The notes beneath the pieces were generated by a model. That model was not told the DNA's origin, searched no databases, and worked only from the letters and a program-made list of their open reading frames with translations. A stretch of DNA of 64,000 nt from SAR86 cluster bacterium AG-390-O18 (GTDB lineage Bacteria > Pseudomonadota > Gammaproteobacteria > Magnimaribacterales > AG-339-G14): contig QCHF01000002.1 of the NCBI GenBank assembly GCA_003279605.1, positions 1 through 64,000 of the forward strand, read 5' to 3'. The position numbers and the translations under genes are program-made. Shown in pieces: positions 32,811 to 42,953 of the stretch (the first letter of the stretch is position 1; every line of letters starts with the position of its first letter).

Positions 32811-34976
32811 CTAATTGAGTGGATCCACATCAATGCCAACTCTGACATTTTTTGAATAACCGCTTTGATCGATCATATTTATAACTTGGTTTGCAAGGGC
32901 ATGTATTTTTTTTCTGTTTTCAGATTTTAGGGTTAAGACCCATCGGAAATAATTTTTTCGCTTTTCGATAAGCTCTGGTTTTGGGCCTATAAACTCATCA
33001 TTGTTTAAGTTTAATGAATGAGAGATTTCCATCAAAACCTTCTCCGGAAGAGGTCTTTTTAGGGACTCAGCGTGAATGTTAATCTGGTAAATAAAAGGAG
33101 GAAGCTTGCTGGTTTGTCTTTCTTCTAAAATTTCGTTGGCAATCCTGTCGTAATCAAAAGAAGAAATTTTCTCTAAAAAAGGATGTTCTGGTACAAACGA
33201 TTGTAAAATAACCTTTCCTTCTTTATCTTCTCTGCCAGCCCTTCCTGAAACCTGAATCAGTAACTGAGCCAGCCTTTCAGAAGCTTTGTGATCAATTGAG
33301 AAAAGACCACTGTCAGCATCTACTACTACCACTAAAGTTAAATTGGGCATGTGATGACCTTTGGCTAAAATCTGAGTCCCCACCAATATGAGAGGCTCTT
33401 TGGAATCTGGTAATACCGAGTTAGATTTCAATTTCTCTCTACCCAAAGCTTCTCGGTCAACTCTGATTACAGGAGTATTTTTGAAATACTCTTTTAAAAA
33501 TTCTTCGAGTTTCTCGGTTCCCGTATGAAAGAATTCCAAACTTTCTTCGTTACAGTTCAGACAAGCAACAGGCATCGGATGCTTGGTACCACAATGATGG
33601 CAAACTAATCTTTTGGGATTGATGTGATAAACCATTGATACGTCACAATTATTGCATTCCGGAGTCCAGCCACATTTGTTACAAAAGACCATTGGGGCGT
33701 AGCCTTTTTTGTTGAGGAAGACTAAAACTTGATTGCCTTTACTCAATTCTTTTGAAATTTCATTGAGACTGTATTCGGTTAAACCTGATTTCAGTTCGGA
33801 AGACCTTAAATCTGAGATTTCAAACTTAGGCTGTCTGGCATCTTTTACCCTTTGGGTTAGTTTGTGTAAGAAGTATTTTTCATCCCTGCAATTTTTAAGA
33901 CTTTCTAAGCTGGGCGTTGCTGAGCACATGATGACAGGAATTTTTTTAAGATTTGCTCGATAGACTGCAACATCTCTTGCTGAATATCTGAAGCCATCGA
34001 TTTGTTTATACGAAGAATCATGTTCTTCATCTACCACTATCAAGCCTAAATCCTTAAACGGAGTAAATATTGCTGATCTTGTTCCAATTAAAATAGATTT
34101 AAAACCTTTGTTCATATCGTTCCAAGAATGAGCTCTATCTTTTTCTGACATCTCTGAGTGCAAAAGAGCGACATTGTCTTCGCCGAATCTCCTTTCAATT
34201 TCGGCTTTGAGATTTGGGGTAAGACCAATTTCTGGAACAAGAATTAGAACTTGTTTATCTATTTCTATGTGGTCTCTAATGAGATGGAAATATATTTCTG
34301 TTTTACCACTTCCCGTAACGCCAAAAATTAGATGTGAAAAATTTGTTGAAGAATTTTTAATAGATTTATAAATTTTTTTTTGTTCAGCATTCAATTCAAA
34401 AAAAGCATCTGAATTAAGTTTTTTGTTAGTTTTTAATTCATTTCGATTAAGGCTTTTGATCTCAACAAAACCTTTTGAAATTAAAGCATCCAGAATGGTT
34501 TTAGAGATTTTGTTTGCTCTTAAACCTGGCAGGGATAACTCGGATTTGTGTTGAAAAACCTTTAAGGCTTCAAATTGTTTTTTTGCACGCCCAAAGGATT
34601 CTTTGCTAGCCAATTTACCCAAGTTTGTAATTGCATATACCTCTATGGAATCGCTTATTTCTTTGCCTTTTCTCAAGAATGGTGGGAAATAGGATTTAAA
34701 AATTTCCCCAATAGGTGCTTTATAGTAATTAGCTATCCAATGAATGAGGTCATATGAGGGCTTATCGATTAAAGAATTTCTATCTAAAACTTTGGTTATG
34801 GGTTTTATAGATTTTACATTTGGGCTGGATTGTTTTTTTAATACGTACCCAATAATTTCTCGGTTTCTAAATGGAACTTGGACTCTGGAGCCATTAGAAA
34901 TCTTGATATTTGAACTATAAGTAAATGAGTTTCTTAAAGGTAAAGGGAGCGCTACTTCATAGTATAAATTTTCCAT
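32811..34976 (-). CDS. priA: primosomal protein N' (replication restart helicase)
   Basis: PriA recognises stalled forks and reloads the replisome. The 721-residue protein has an N-terminal DNA-binding region, Walker A FGVTGSGKTEIYFHL near 217, the DEEHDSSYKQ box, eight zinc-binding cysteines between about 430 and 475 (including CNKCGWTPECNNCD and CHHCG) and GRAGREDKEG in motif VI. It is the usual length. Divergent from rpmE2 across 70 bases. Confidence 0.95.
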   Translation of the reverse strand: MENLYYEVALPLPLRNSFTYSSNIKISNGSRVQVPFRNREIIGYVLKKQSSPNVKSIKPITKVLDRNSLIDKPSYDLIHWIANYYKAPIGEIFKSYFPPFLRKGKEISDSIEVYAITNLGKLASKESFGRAKKQFEALKVFQHKSELSLPGLRANKISKTILDALISKGFVEIKSLNRNELKTNKKLNSDAFFELNAEQKKIYKSIKNSSTNFSHLIFGVTGSGKTEIYFHLIRDHIEIDKQVLILVPEIGLTPNLKAEIERRFGEDNVALLHSEMSEKDRAHSWNDMNKGFKSILIGTRSAIFTPFKDLGLIVVDEEHDSSYKQIDGFRYSARDVAVYRANLKKIPVIMCSATPSLESLKNCRDEKYFLHKLTQRVKDARQPKFEISDLRSSELKSGLTEYSLNEISKELSKGNQVLVFLNKKGYAPMVFCNKCGWTPECNNCDVSMVYHINPKRLVCHHCGTKHPMPVACLNCNEESLEFFHTGTEKLEEFLKEYFKNTPVIRVDREALGREKLKSNSVLPDSKEPLILVGTQILAKGHHMPNLTLVVVVDADSGLFSIDHKASERLAQLLIQVSGRAGREDKEGKVILQSFVPEHPFLEKISSFDYDRIANEILEERQTSKLPPFIYQINIHAESLKRPLPEKVLMEISHSLNLNNDEFIGPKPELIEKRKNYFRWVLTLKSENRKKIHALANQVINMIDQSGYSKNVRVGIDVDPLN

Positions 34977-34986
34977 TTATGTTTAT

Positions 34987-35014
34987 TTGAGAATAAATAT
35001 TCTTCTGGTATAGT
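34987..35014 (+). promoter_or_regulatory. sigma70-type promoter for rpmE2
   Basis: TTGAGA at 34987-34992 and TATAGT at 35009-35014 are separated by 16 bases, near-consensus -35 and -10 boxes. The GTG start of rpmE2 lies about 32 bases beyond the -10. No Zur-like palindrome is evident in the 70-base gap, though type B L31 genes are often Zur-controlled. Confidence 0.55.
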
Positions 35015-35046
35015 GCGGCAGCATATTTTTTTAATCAAGAAGAATA

Positions 35047-35496
35047 GTGAAAAAAGAAATTCATCCAGAATACAGAACGATTTTATTTCATGATGTTAGT
35101 GTAGATAAGTACTATCTTATTCCATCAACATTGGAAACTGATCAAACAAAAGAATGGGAAGATGGTAATACCTATCCTTACTATCCCCTTGATGTGTCTT
35201 CGGCCTCACATCCTTTTTATACAGGCCAGAATAAAATTATTGATACTGGTGGAAGAGTTGAAAGGTTCAAAAAACGTTTTTCAAAAAAGAAGTCTGCTGT
35301 AAAAACTACTCCTGCTGAAGAAAGTCCCCAAGAAGAGACTCCTCCGACTGAAGAAAAAGAAGATATAAAAACCTCAGCCTCGGCTGAAGAAGTAACGAAA
35401 GAGGCTCCTGAATCAGCTCCTACTGATGCTCCTCAAGAAGAAACTTCTACTGAAGAAGGAAGTGATGAATCTTCTAACTCTTCTGAAGAAAAATAA
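35047..35496 (+). CDS. rpmE2: ribosomal protein L31 type B with acidic C-terminal tail
   Basis: Residues 1-85 match L31 type B (YkgM): [42 protein letters not shown] and [13 protein letters not shown]. The zinc-binding cysteines of type A are absent, as expected for type B. The remaining 64 residues are a low-complexity tail of Glu, Thr, Pro, Ser and Ala with repeats such as EESPQEE and EETSTEEG. The usual protein is about 85-90 residues. The start is GTG preceded by AAGAAGA. typA follows on the same strand. Confidence 0.9.
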   Translation: MKKEIHPEYRTILFHDVSVDKYYLIPSTLETDQTKEWEDGNTYPYYPLDVSSASHPFYTGQNKIIDTGGRVERFKKRFSKKKSAVKTTPAEESPQEETPPTEEKEDIKTSASAEEVTKEAPESAPTDAPQEETSTEEGSDESSNSSEEK

Positions 35497-35538
35497 ACTT
35501 TCATACTTCATCTTTTAGACTCCTAACCAGTCACTAAT

Positions 35539-37326
35539 ATGAATCCTGAATTTATTAGAAATATCGCCATCATTGCACACGTTGATCATGGAAAAACTAC
35601 TTTAGTCGACAAATTATTAGAACACTCAGGTACCTTGGATCGAAAAAATATTGGTTCGGAAAGAATTTTAGATTCCAATGAACAAGAAAGAGAACGAGGA
35701 ATAACAATTCTTTCTAAAAATACTGCAATCAAGTGGAAAGATTACAAAATCAATATCGTAGACACTCCTGGACATGCTGATTTTGGTGGAGAAGTTGAAA
35801 GAGTTTTGTCTATGGTAGATTCGGTTTTATTACTAGTTGATGCAGTTGATGGTCCCATGCCACAAACCAGATTTGTAACTCAAAAAGCTTTTGAAAAAGG
35901 ACTAAATCCCATTCTAGTTATAAATAAAATCGATCGTCCAAGTGCTAGACCTGATTGGGTACAAGACCAAGTTTTTGATCTCTTCGATAGGTTGGGTGGG
36001 AACGATCAACAAATGGATTTTCCGACAATTTATACATCTGCATTAAATGGAACATCTGGTCTGGATTTGGAAAAAATTGAAGAAGACATGTCTCCACTCT
36101 TAGACCTCATCATTAGCAAAGTAAATGAGCCATCTGTGAGTCTGGAAGAACCCTTTCAAATGCAAATCAGCGCTTTAGATAGTAATAGCTATGTGGGTGT
36201 AATTGGCATTGGCAGAATATCTCGTGGAAGCGTTAAATCAAATGATCAAGTTGCAGTGATTGATGCTGAAGGAGAGCAAAAAACAGGAAAAATTCTCCAA
36301 GTTTTGGGTCATGAAGGTCTTGAGAGAGTTGAGGTCGAAAAAGCTGAAGCGGGAGACATTGTCTGTGTGACAGGTATAGAAAAATTATATATCTCAGATA
36401 CTTTATGTGACCCAGAAAATATAGAACAACTCCCTCCTCTCTCTGTGGATGAGCCGACTGTAAGCATGACCTTCCAAGTAAATGATTCTCCATTTGCTGG
36501 CAAGGAAGGTAAGTTTGTAACTTCGAGAAACATTAAAGATCGTCTTGATCAAGAATTATTGTCTAATGTTGCTTTGAGAGTAGAGCAAGGTGAAAGTGCT
36601 GATAAATTCAAAGTCTCAGGCCGAGGGGAATTGCATTTATCGGTTTTGATAGAAAACATGCGTCGAGATGGATTCGAATTGGGAGTTTCAAAACCTGAGG
36701 TTATACAAAAAGAAGTGAATGGCGAAATTCATGAACCTTTTGAACAAATAGTAATTGATATCGAGGAACAACATCAGGGACCTGTAATGGAAGAAATGGG
36801 CTCAAGAAAAGCAGAACTGAAAAATATGGAACCAAGCGAAATAGGAAGAATAAAAATGGATTTTATTGCGCCTTCCAGAGGTATGATTGGATTTAGGTCA
36901 CAGTTTCTTACTTTAACGAGCGGTACCGGAATTTTAACCAGTATCTTTGATCATTATGGACCTGCAAAAAAAGGAGAAATTACTACACGTCAAAATGGTG
37001 TCTTAGTCTCTATGGCCGAAGGCAAAACCTTAGCCTATTCATTATTCAACTTACAAAATAGAGGGAAGCTATTTGTTGGACATGGATTAAATATTTATAA
37101 AGGTCAAATTGTTGGGTTACATTCCAGAGACAACGACTTACCGGTTAACCCAACAAAAGCAAAACAGTTAACAAATATCAGAGCATCTGGTACTGATGAA
37201 AATCTTATCTTAGTGCCGCATATAGAACATTCTTTAGAACAGGCATTGGAATTTATCGAAGAAGACGAATTAGTAGAAGTAACGCCTTCAGCAATTAGAT
37301 TGAGAAAAAAAGCTTTCAGATTTTAA
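35539..37326 (+). CDS. typA: ribosome-associated GTPase TypA/BipA
   Basis: A translational GTPase of the EF-G family involved in 50S assembly and stress growth. The 595-residue protein begins with the G domain ([53 protein letters not shown]) followed by domain II, the EF-G-like domains and the TypA-specific C-terminal domain with [23 protein letters not shown]. It is full length and intact. It converges with dut with one base between. Confidence 0.96.
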   Translation: MNPEFIRNIAIIAHVDHGKTTLVDKLLEHSGTLDRKNIGSERILDSNEQERERGITILSKNTAIKWKDYKINIVDTPGHADFGGEVERVLSMVDSVLLLVDAVDGPMPQTRFVTQKAFEKGLNPILVINKIDRPSARPDWVQDQVFDLFDRLGGNDQQMDFPTIYTSALNGTSGLDLEKIEEDMSPLLDLIISKVNEPSVSLEEPFQMQISALDSNSYVGVIGIGRISRGSVKSNDQVAVIDAEGEQKTGKILQVLGHEGLERVEVEKAEAGDIVCVTGIEKLYISDTLCDPENIEQLPPLSVDEPTVSMTFQVNDSPFAGKEGKFVTSRNIKDRLDQELLSNVALRVEQGESADKFKVSGRGELHLSVLIENMRRDGFELGVSKPEVIQKEVNGEIHEPFEQIVIDIEEQHQGPVMEEMGSRKAELKNMEPSEIGRIKMDFIAPSRGMIGFRSQFLTLTSGTGILTSIFDHYGPAKKGEITTRQNGVLVSMAEGKTLAYSLFNLQNRGKLFVGHGLNIYKGQIVGLHSRDNDLPVNPTKAKQLTNIRASGTDENLILVPHIEHSLEQALEFIEEDELVEVTPSAIRLRKKAFRF

Positions 37327-37327
37327 T

Positions 37328-37879
37328 TTATTTAGTTCCTGAAGAACCAAAACCCTTGGAGCCTCTTTCCGAGAAATCGAATTCAGAAACCAACTTGAAG
37401 TTAGGTGAAGTAACAGCAAAAAACATCATTTGAGCAATCCTATCTCCAGGGAGAACTTCGAATGATTCCTTGGATCTATTCCACAAAGAGACCATGATTT
37501 CTCCTTGGTAATCGGAGTCAATAAGGCCCACCAGATTTCCCAAGACGATTCCGTGTTTGTGTCCTAAACCTGACCTGGGGAGAATCAAGGCTGCATATTT
37601 AGAGTCTTTAATATGTATTGAAAATCCAGTAGTAAAAAGAAAAGTCTCATTGGGCTGAAGAACTATTTTTTCTTTGATATTTGTCCTCAAATCTAAAGCT
37701 GCTGATCCTGCAGTACTGAATTTAGGCAAAGGAATTTTGTCGCCGAGTTCATTATCAAGAATTTTAAATTCAACGTTTAGTGCAATATTAGAGGTTGCTT
37801 CTTGTCTAGGACTAACGGCTTTGGATATTAAGGAAGGCAAGAAAATTCCTACTAGTTTGAGCAAAATCCATCTAATCAT
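37328..37879 (-). CDS. dut: dUTPase with hydrophobic N-terminal extension
   Basis: Dut hydrolyses dUTP to dUMP, keeping uracil out of DNA. The core begins near residue 35 ([31 protein letters not shown]) and holds the trimeric dUTPase motifs [34 protein letters not shown] and [10 protein letters not shown]. Residues 1-33, starting [20 protein letters not shown], are extra, hydrophobic then polar. The ATG overlaps the coaBC stop by eight bases, which favours this start through coupling; no other ATG precedes the core. coaBC-dut order is common in Gammaproteobacteria. Confidence 0.9.
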   Translation of the reverse strand: MIRWILLKLVGIFLPSLISKAVSPRQEATSNIALNVEFKILDNELGDKIPLPKFSTAGSAALDLRTNIKEKIVLQPNETFLFTTGFSIHIKDSKYAALILPRSGLGHKHGIVLGNLVGLIDSDYQGEIMVSLWNRSKESFEVLPGDRIAQMMFFAVTSPNFKLVSEFDFSERGSKGFGSSGTK

Positions 37880-39074
37880 TGAAGATGTTTTTTGAAATAA
37901 ATTGAACTATTTTTCGAGCAATCTTTTCTTTTGAAGTTTTCGGTATTTTTAATTCTTCTTTCTCAGTAATTAATGTCACCTCATTATTGTTTGAGTCAAA
38001 ACCTATAGAACTGTCTGAGACATCGTTGGCAACAATTAAATTTAAATTCTTTGAAGATAATTTTTTTCTTGCGTTATCAATCATGTTTTCCGTTTCTGCA
38101 GCAAAACCGACTATTTTTAAATCAGGATTGTTATCGGAAACGTGTTTCAAAATATCTGCATTTTTTTCTAAACTCAGACTCATATTTTTGGATTGACCTT
38201 TTTTTATTTTTTGAGGTTCAGCATTTTTCATTTTGAAATCTGCAACTGCGGCCGTAGAGATAAACAAATCGATATCGGATAGATTTGCGGTGACGTGTTC
38301 TTTCATTTCCTCAGCAGATTCAATATCTATTCTTTTAACCCTCTCTGGAGTATCTAAAGTTACTGGACCAGAAATCAAAGTAACTATCGCGGATTCATCG
38401 ACAGCTGCTTTAGCAAGAGAAAAGCCCATCTTTCCAGAACTTTTATTGGAAATATACCTAACAGGATCTATTTTTTCTCTTGTGGGGCCAGCTGTGATTA
38501 GTACCTTTTTGCCAGCAAGTAATCCAGAAGAAAATTCTTTAGCTACCTCCTCAATAATTTCCTTAGGTTCTGACATTCTGCCTGGACCAACATCGCCACA
38601 AGCTTGATCGCCCTCGTTAGGGCCGATTTGGTGAAAAACAGGTTTTTTCAGTAACGAAAGATTCTTTTTTGTTCGTTTATCCTTCCACATACCTTGATTC
38701 ATTGCAGGAGCAAAAAATATTTTAGAGTCTGCAGCAAGACATACCGCAGACATTAAATCGTCGCCTCTTCCGGCGGCAAGTTTTGCAAGACTATCTGCCG
38801 AACAAGGAGAAATTACTATGGCATCGGCCCATCTTGCTAATTCTATGTGTCCCATGGCTGATTCGGCATTAGTGTCTAAGAGATCTGAATGAACTTCATT
38901 ACCAGACAATGCTTGCATGGTAAGGGGAGTGATGAATTCTTTGGCTGCTTCAGTCATGAGTACTCGAACTTCAGAACCTGAACTCTTAAAAAGCCTAATT
39001 AGCTCGGCCGCTTTATATGCAGCAATTCCTCCTGTGACGCAGAGCAAAATTTGTCTATTAGCCAATTGTTCCAT
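37872..39074 (-). CDS. coaBC: bifunctional phosphopantothenoylcysteine decarboxylase / phosphopantothenate-cysteine ligase
   Basis: Catalyses two consecutive steps of CoA synthesis. The 400-residue protein has the FMN-dependent CoaC domain at about 1-190 ([35 protein letters not shown]) and the CoaB ligase domain after it ([43 protein letters not shown]). Together with the type II pantothenate kinase it covers the early CoA pathway in this window. It is divergent from rpmB across 74 bases. Confidence 0.96.
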   Translation of the reverse strand: MEQLANRQILLCVTGGIAAYKAAELIRLFKSSGSEVRVLMTEAAKEFITPLTMQALSGNEVHSDLLDTNAESAMGHIELARWADAIVISPCSADSLAKLAAGRGDDLMSAVCLAADSKIFFAPAMNQGMWKDKRTKKNLSLLKKPVFHQIGPNEGDQACGDVGPGRMSEPKEIIEEVAKEFSSGLLAGKKVLITAGPTREKIDPVRYISNKSSGKMGFSLAKAAVDESAIVTLISGPVTLDTPERVKRIDIESAEEMKEHVTANLSDIDLFISTAAVADFKMKNAEPQKIKKGQSKNMSLSLEKNADILKHVSDNNPDLKIVGFAAETENMIDNARKKLSSKNLNLIVANDVSDSSIGFDSNNNEVTLITEKEELKIPKTSKEKIARKIVQFISKNIFND

Positions 39075-39148
39075 ACAAAAATTATAACTCAGATAGGTTT
39101 CTTTGAACTTAGGATTCTGGTATAAAGCTCTTCTCGCAATAAAATATT

Positions 39149-39385
39149 ATGAGTAAAGAGTGTCAAGTAACAGGTAAAACGCCAATGGCAGGGAACAATG
39201 TTTCTAAGGCTGTAAATAAAACCAAAAGAAAGTTTATGCCTAATTTGCATCGTCATAAGTTTTGGGTAGAGTCTGAAAATAAATATGTGACCCTAACTCT
39301 ATCTACCAAAGGGATGAGAATCATTGATAAAAAAGGCATTGATGAGGTTTTAAAAGAAATCAGAGACCGAGGTGAAAAGATATGA
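39149..39385 (+). CDS. rpmB: ribosomal protein L28
   Basis: The 78-residue protein is typical L28: [30 protein letters not shown] near the start, [30 protein letters not shown] following. It is of normal length. Its stop overlaps the rpmG start (ATGA), the classical L28-L33 pair. A TATAAA with TGG just upstream at 39120-39125 may be an extended -10. Confidence 0.95.
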   Translation: MSKECQVTGKTPMAGNNVSKAVNKTKRKFMPNLHRHKFWVESENKYVTLTLSTKGMRIIDKKGIDEVLKEIRDRGEKI

Positions 39386-39537
39386 GAGAAAAAATTAAAC
39401 TAGTCTCTTCTGCTGGAACAGGTCATTTCTATACGACAGATAAAAATAAGACTAAAACCCCAGATAAAATAGAATTTAAAAAATATGACCCTAGAGTCAA
39501 AAAGCACGTCATCTACAAAGAAGAAAAAATCAAATAA
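39382..39537 (+). CDS. rpmG: ribosomal protein L33
   Basis: A 51-residue frame beginning [17 protein letters not shown] and ending YKEEKIK is L33: it contains the [31 protein letters not shown] core. The zinc cysteines are lacking, as in the Cys-free L33 of many Gammaproteobacteria. It starts inside the rpmB stop. Its last 53 bases are also read in another frame as the start of maf, an unusual shared stretch. Confidence 0.93.
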   Translation: MREKIKLVSSAGTGHFYTTDKNKTKTPDKIEFKKYDPRVKKHVIYKEEKIK

Positions 39538-40150
39538 TTTCGATATTTATCTCGCCTCTAGTTCGCCTAGAAGAACCGAAATTCTTAAAAATCTAAAAGT
39601 TAATTTTGAAATCCTTAAATGCGATTTTGATGAGACCAATTATACTGATGAAAGTCCTGAAGATTTTGTTATCAAAAATACTCAGCAAAAATGTCTTGCC
39701 GCTCATGCGATAAGACAAAAAAAGAAGTTGTCCAATAAACCTATTTTAACGGCTGATACTATTGTTGCGATGGATGACAAAATATTTGGAAAGCCTCAAA
39801 ACAAAGACCACGCCATTGCAATGCTTCTTGAGTTTTCTGGAAGGAAACATTCGGTTATGACATGTGTTTGCCTAGGCGAAACCGATCCTATGTCTGATAC
39901 CGAAGTAAATATGATGTTTGATCTTGTCAGAACCGAAATTCAATTTGCAAACTTAAATGCCAATCAATGTGCAAAATATTGGGAAACCAATGAGCCAAAA
40001 GATAAGGCAGGTGCTTATGGCATTCAGGGTTATGGTGCTTTGTTTGTTGAATCTTTGGAGGGTAGCTACAGCAACGTTGTGGGCTTGCCGATCGTTGAGA
40101 CTTGTAAGATTTTCAAAGAAAAGAATATTGGCTATTGGTTGAATCAATAA
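39485..40150 (+). CDS. maf: Maf-family nucleotide pyrophosphatase
   Basis: Maf proteins hydrolyse dTTP/UTP or related non-canonical nucleotides. The 221-residue protein has [17 protein letters not shown] near 21, [16 protein letters not shown] with the catalytic Asp, and the [30 protein letters not shown] segment of the YhdE (dTTP/UTP) type. The only start codon upstream of the core is ATG 39485, which lies 53 bases inside rpmG in a different frame and gives an 18-residue Lys/Ser-rich lead sequence. Real use of another, non-standard start near 39537 cannot be excluded. Confidence 0.9.
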   Translation: MTLESKSTSSTKKKKSNNFDIYLASSSPRRTEILKNLKVNFEILKCDFDETNYTDESPEDFVIKNTQQKCLAAHAIRQKKKLSNKPILTADTIVAMDDKIFGKPQNKDHAIAMLLEFSGRKHSVMTCVCLGETDPMSDTEVNMMFDLVRTEIQFANLNANQCAKYWETNEPKDKAGAYGIQGYGALFVESLEGSYSNVVGLPIVETCKIFKEKNIGYWLNQ

Positions 40151-40175
40151 CTTTCTAATTCAGATAAAATGAAGT

Positions 40176-41702
40176 GTGAATTTTTTTAAATTTTTTTCTG
40201 GATTTTTCTTAGGTTCTTTAATTGTCTTAGCTTTTCAGCCCTTTAATTATTGGTTTTTAACTTTCCTAATTCCAGGGCTTTTATATCAATTGATAAAAAG
40301 TGAAAGCATAAAAAATACTTTTTTTATTTCCTATTTTTTTGGTTTTGGCCTTTGGGCATTTGGAATATTCTGGATAGAAAATAGCATAACTGTTTATGGA
40401 GGGGCCTCGCCAATATTGGGAAGTTTTCTTACATTATTGTTAGCAGCTTTTTTAAGCTTGTTTCAGGCTATCAGTTTTACCTTATTTAAACTTGTCACCA
40501 ACCATAGAAAAACTTATGAAGCTTTTCTACTTTTCCCAGCTGCTTGGGTATTGAGTGAATGGTTGAGAGAATTTCTTTTTACTGGTTTCCCATGGTTGTA
40601 CATAGGTTATACCGCTGTAGATAACTCTCTCTTACAAGGTTACATTCCTGTCCTTGGAATTTTTGCTATAAGTTTTCTCATTGTTTTAATCTCTCAAATA
40701 TTTCTTTCTTTGCTTGGCAATTTAAGAGACTTAACCCAGAGAAAATCTTTATATTTATCTTCCTTAATCTTAATAATCATTTTTATCGGTAATCAACCAC
40801 TTGAAAATATCAATTGGACTAAATCAACTGGAAAGATCTCCGCAATAGTTGTTCAGCCCAATATTGATATCAAAGAAAAATGGACGCAAAAGGGATTAAA
40901 AAAAATTGAAAGCGCAATAGCAGAAAAATTAAGTCAGAATCCACTACAAAATCTCACTCAACCCACTATCATATTTTGGCCGGAGGTAACCCTAACCTCA
41001 TTAATTCAAAAAAATCGAATTGATGAATTTAGAAATAGCATTCTTGATGAAAACAATATTCTCGGAATGGTTATGGGCGCTCTATCGGAAGCCAAGCCAG
41101 AGGAGATAAATAACTCTTTAATTGGTATTGGCAATATCTCAGGTATTTACGACAAAAAGTTTTTAGTCCCCTTTGGCGAATACATTCCTTTTTCAGGGTT
41201 TTTCAGTGCATTTTTTGATTTTTTTAATTTTAATAGACCGCAAATATTACCAGGTATAGAAAATGATCTTATCGGCGATAATTTAATCAAAATATCCTCA
41301 GCAATTTGTTATGAGATTGCCTATCAAAATATCTTTTTATCTAATAGTAAAAAAACAAATATCTTATTTAATGCCAGTAATGATAATTGGTTTGGAACTG
41401 GCTTAGGCCCTCATCAACATTTGCAGATTGCAAGATTTAGAGCAGCTGAACATCAAAAATATTTGGTCAGATCTACATCAACTGGCATCAGTGCCTTAAT
41501 TAGCCATCGCGGACGGATACTTAAAAAAATTGAAACTTCGATTAACGAAAATGAATTAGAAAGTTTTCAAGAAGATTTGATTCTTAAGTCGGGGCAAACT
41601 CCTTATGCAAATTTTGGAAAAAACCCTTTCTTATTCATATTGGTTATTATCTTTTTTATATCTGCGATATTAAAATTTAGAAGAGATGAAAGTTTTATTT
41701 AA
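40176..41702 (+). CDS. lnt: apolipoprotein N-acyltransferase
   Basis: Lnt adds the third acyl chain to outer-membrane lipoproteins in the inner membrane. The 508-residue protein has about six N-terminal membrane segments (from residue 5 to 210), a nitrilase-like periplasmic domain, and a C-terminal membrane segment near 480. The triad regions are FWPEVTL (Glu), the central Lys region around FLVPFGEYIPF, and SAICYEIAY (Cys). The start is GTG; the nearby ATG at 40170 hits a stop. It overlaps the next gene by 17 bases; two of the following products look like lipoproteins, its kind of substrate. Confidence 0.94.
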   Translation: MNFFKFFSGFFLGSLIVLAFQPFNYWFLTFLIPGLLYQLIKSESIKNTFFISYFFGFGLWAFGIFWIENSITVYGGASPILGSFLTLLLAAFLSLFQAISFTLFKLVTNHRKTYEAFLLFPAAWVLSEWLREFLFTGFPWLYIGYTAVDNSLLQGYIPVLGIFAISFLIVLISQIFLSLLGNLRDLTQRKSLYLSSLILIIIFIGNQPLENINWTKSTGKISAIVVQPNIDIKEKWTQKGLKKIESAIAEKLSQNPLQNLTQPTIIFWPEVTLTSLIQKNRIDEFRNSILDENNILGMVMGALSEAKPEEINNSLIGIGNISGIYDKKFLVPFGEYIPFSGFFSAFFDFFNFNRPQILPGIENDLIGDNLIKISSAICYEIAYQNIFLSNSKKTNILFNASNDNWFGTGLGPHQHLQIARFRAAEHQKYLVRSTSTGISALISHRGRILKKIETSINENELESFQEDLILKSGQTPYANFGKNPFLFILVIIFFISAILKFRRDESFI

Positions 41703-42294
41703 ATATTTAATTTATGTGGTCTTTAGTTCTGCCTTTTTTTATGGTTGTAGCTCAGTGCCTCTAGATTATTCATATTATGAAAATATTAATTTTCAAGAGT
41801 TTGGAGAAATTAATAAAAATCGAACTCACGTTTTGATAAATTTATCTAAACAGGAACTTACAATAAAAAGTTCATATTCAAGTAAAACCTATCCCATTTC
41901 ATCTTCTGCTTATGGAATCGGTAGTGTTCGAGATAGTTTAAAAACTCCTCTCGGCGCACATGTAATTTCTGAAAAAATCGGTAAAGGAGCAAAAATAGGT
42001 TCTGTTTTCAAAGCGAGAAAATTCACTGGAGAAGTAGTAGTGCCAATAACAGAAAAAATAGATATTAAAGAAGATGTAATCACCACGAGAATTCTATGGT
42101 TGGACGGTTTGGAAATTGGAAAAAATAAAGGAGGAAATGTAGATTCAAAAAGTCGATATATTTACATTCATGGTACCGCCGAAGAGGGTCTTATTGGTGA
42201 GCCTGCAAGCTTAGGATGCATCAGAATGAGAAATACAGACGTTATAAAGTTATTCAATAAGGTGAGAAAAGGTACACAGGTATTGATTTACTGA
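41686..42294 (+). CDS. L,D-transpeptidase (YkuD), probable lipoprotein
   Basis: A 202-residue exported protein. The leader (1-20) is hydrophobic and ends FYGC, so Cys21 may be lipidated, although the Tyr and Phe are not ideal lipobox residues. The YkuD domain shows the catalytic motif HGTAEEGLIGEPASLGCIRMRN with His and Cys in place. Such enzymes make 3-3 peptidoglycan cross-links or attach proteins to the wall. The start lies inside lnt (17-base overlap). Confidence 0.87.
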   Translation: MKVLFKYLIYVVFSSAFFYGCSSVPLDYSYYENINFQEFGEINKNRTHVLINLSKQELTIKSSYSSKTYPISSSAYGIGSVRDSLKTPLGAHVISEKIGKGAKIGSVFKARKFTGEVVVPITEKIDIKEDVITTRILWLDGLEIGKNKGGNVDSKSRYIYIHGTAEEGLIGEPASLGCIRMRNTDVIKLFNKVRKGTQVLIY

Positions 42295-42317
42295 ACTTTA
42301 TTATTTAATTTATATAA

Positions 42318-42914
42318 ATGAGGATAGCTTTAGTATTATTTTCCGTCTTTCTTATCAATTGCTCTCAAGGAAATGCAGAAACAGAAAATTTTAAAGCAAT
42401 CAACTTTCAACCTGACTTAAACAAAATCCCTGTAGAAGGTTGTCCTGCTATTTTAAATCACCACATACGCGTGCTTGATTCTAAAGAAATCATCAATTTG
42501 TGCGAACACAAGGATAAAGTAGTGTTAGCAGTAAATGTTGCCAGTCGATGCGGCTTCACCTATCAATATGAAGCTTTGCAAACATTATTTGAAATCTACC
42601 AAGGAAAAAACTTTGTGATTTTAGGTTTTCCTTCCAGAGATTTTATGTTTCAGGAATATAGTGATGAAGGTCAAGTAAAAGAGTTTTGTAATTCTAAGTA
42701 TGGCGTAACCTTTCCTATGTTTGCTACATCTAGCGTCAAAGGGAAAAAAGCAAACAGCTTTTATCAAAATCTTGCAATGATTACTGGAAAATCTCCTGAT
42801 TGGAATTTCACTAAGTATTTAATATCTAAAGATGGCGAAGTCTTAAAACCTTTCTCCAAGAATATAGAGCCTGATAGCGAAGAAATAATTTCTGCTATTG
42901 AATCACTGCTCTAA
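42318..42914 (+). CDS. glutathione peroxidase-like lipoprotein
   Basis: A 198-residue thioredoxin-fold peroxidase. The leader MRIALVLFSVFLINC has a lipobox-like end with Cys15, so it is probably exported and anchored. The peroxidatic residue is Cys78 in NVASRCGF, where animals have selenocysteine. The second family motif, usually FPCNQF, reads FPSRDF, so the usual Gln is replaced by Asp; WNFTKY is kept. It presumably reduces peroxides in the envelope with a thiol donor, not necessarily glutathione. Confidence 0.85.
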   Translation: MRIALVLFSVFLINCSQGNAETENFKAINFQPDLNKIPVEGCPAILNHHIRVLDSKEIINLCEHKDKVVLAVNVASRCGFTYQYEALQTLFEIYQGKNFVILGFPSRDFMFQEYSDEGQVKEFCNSKYGVTFPMFATSSVKGKKANSFYQNLAMITGKSPDWNFTKYLISKDGEVLKPFSKNIEPDSEEIISAIESLL

Positions 42915-42953
42915 AATCTTTAGACAGATTAGTCGTGTGAGTGGAGAAAATAA

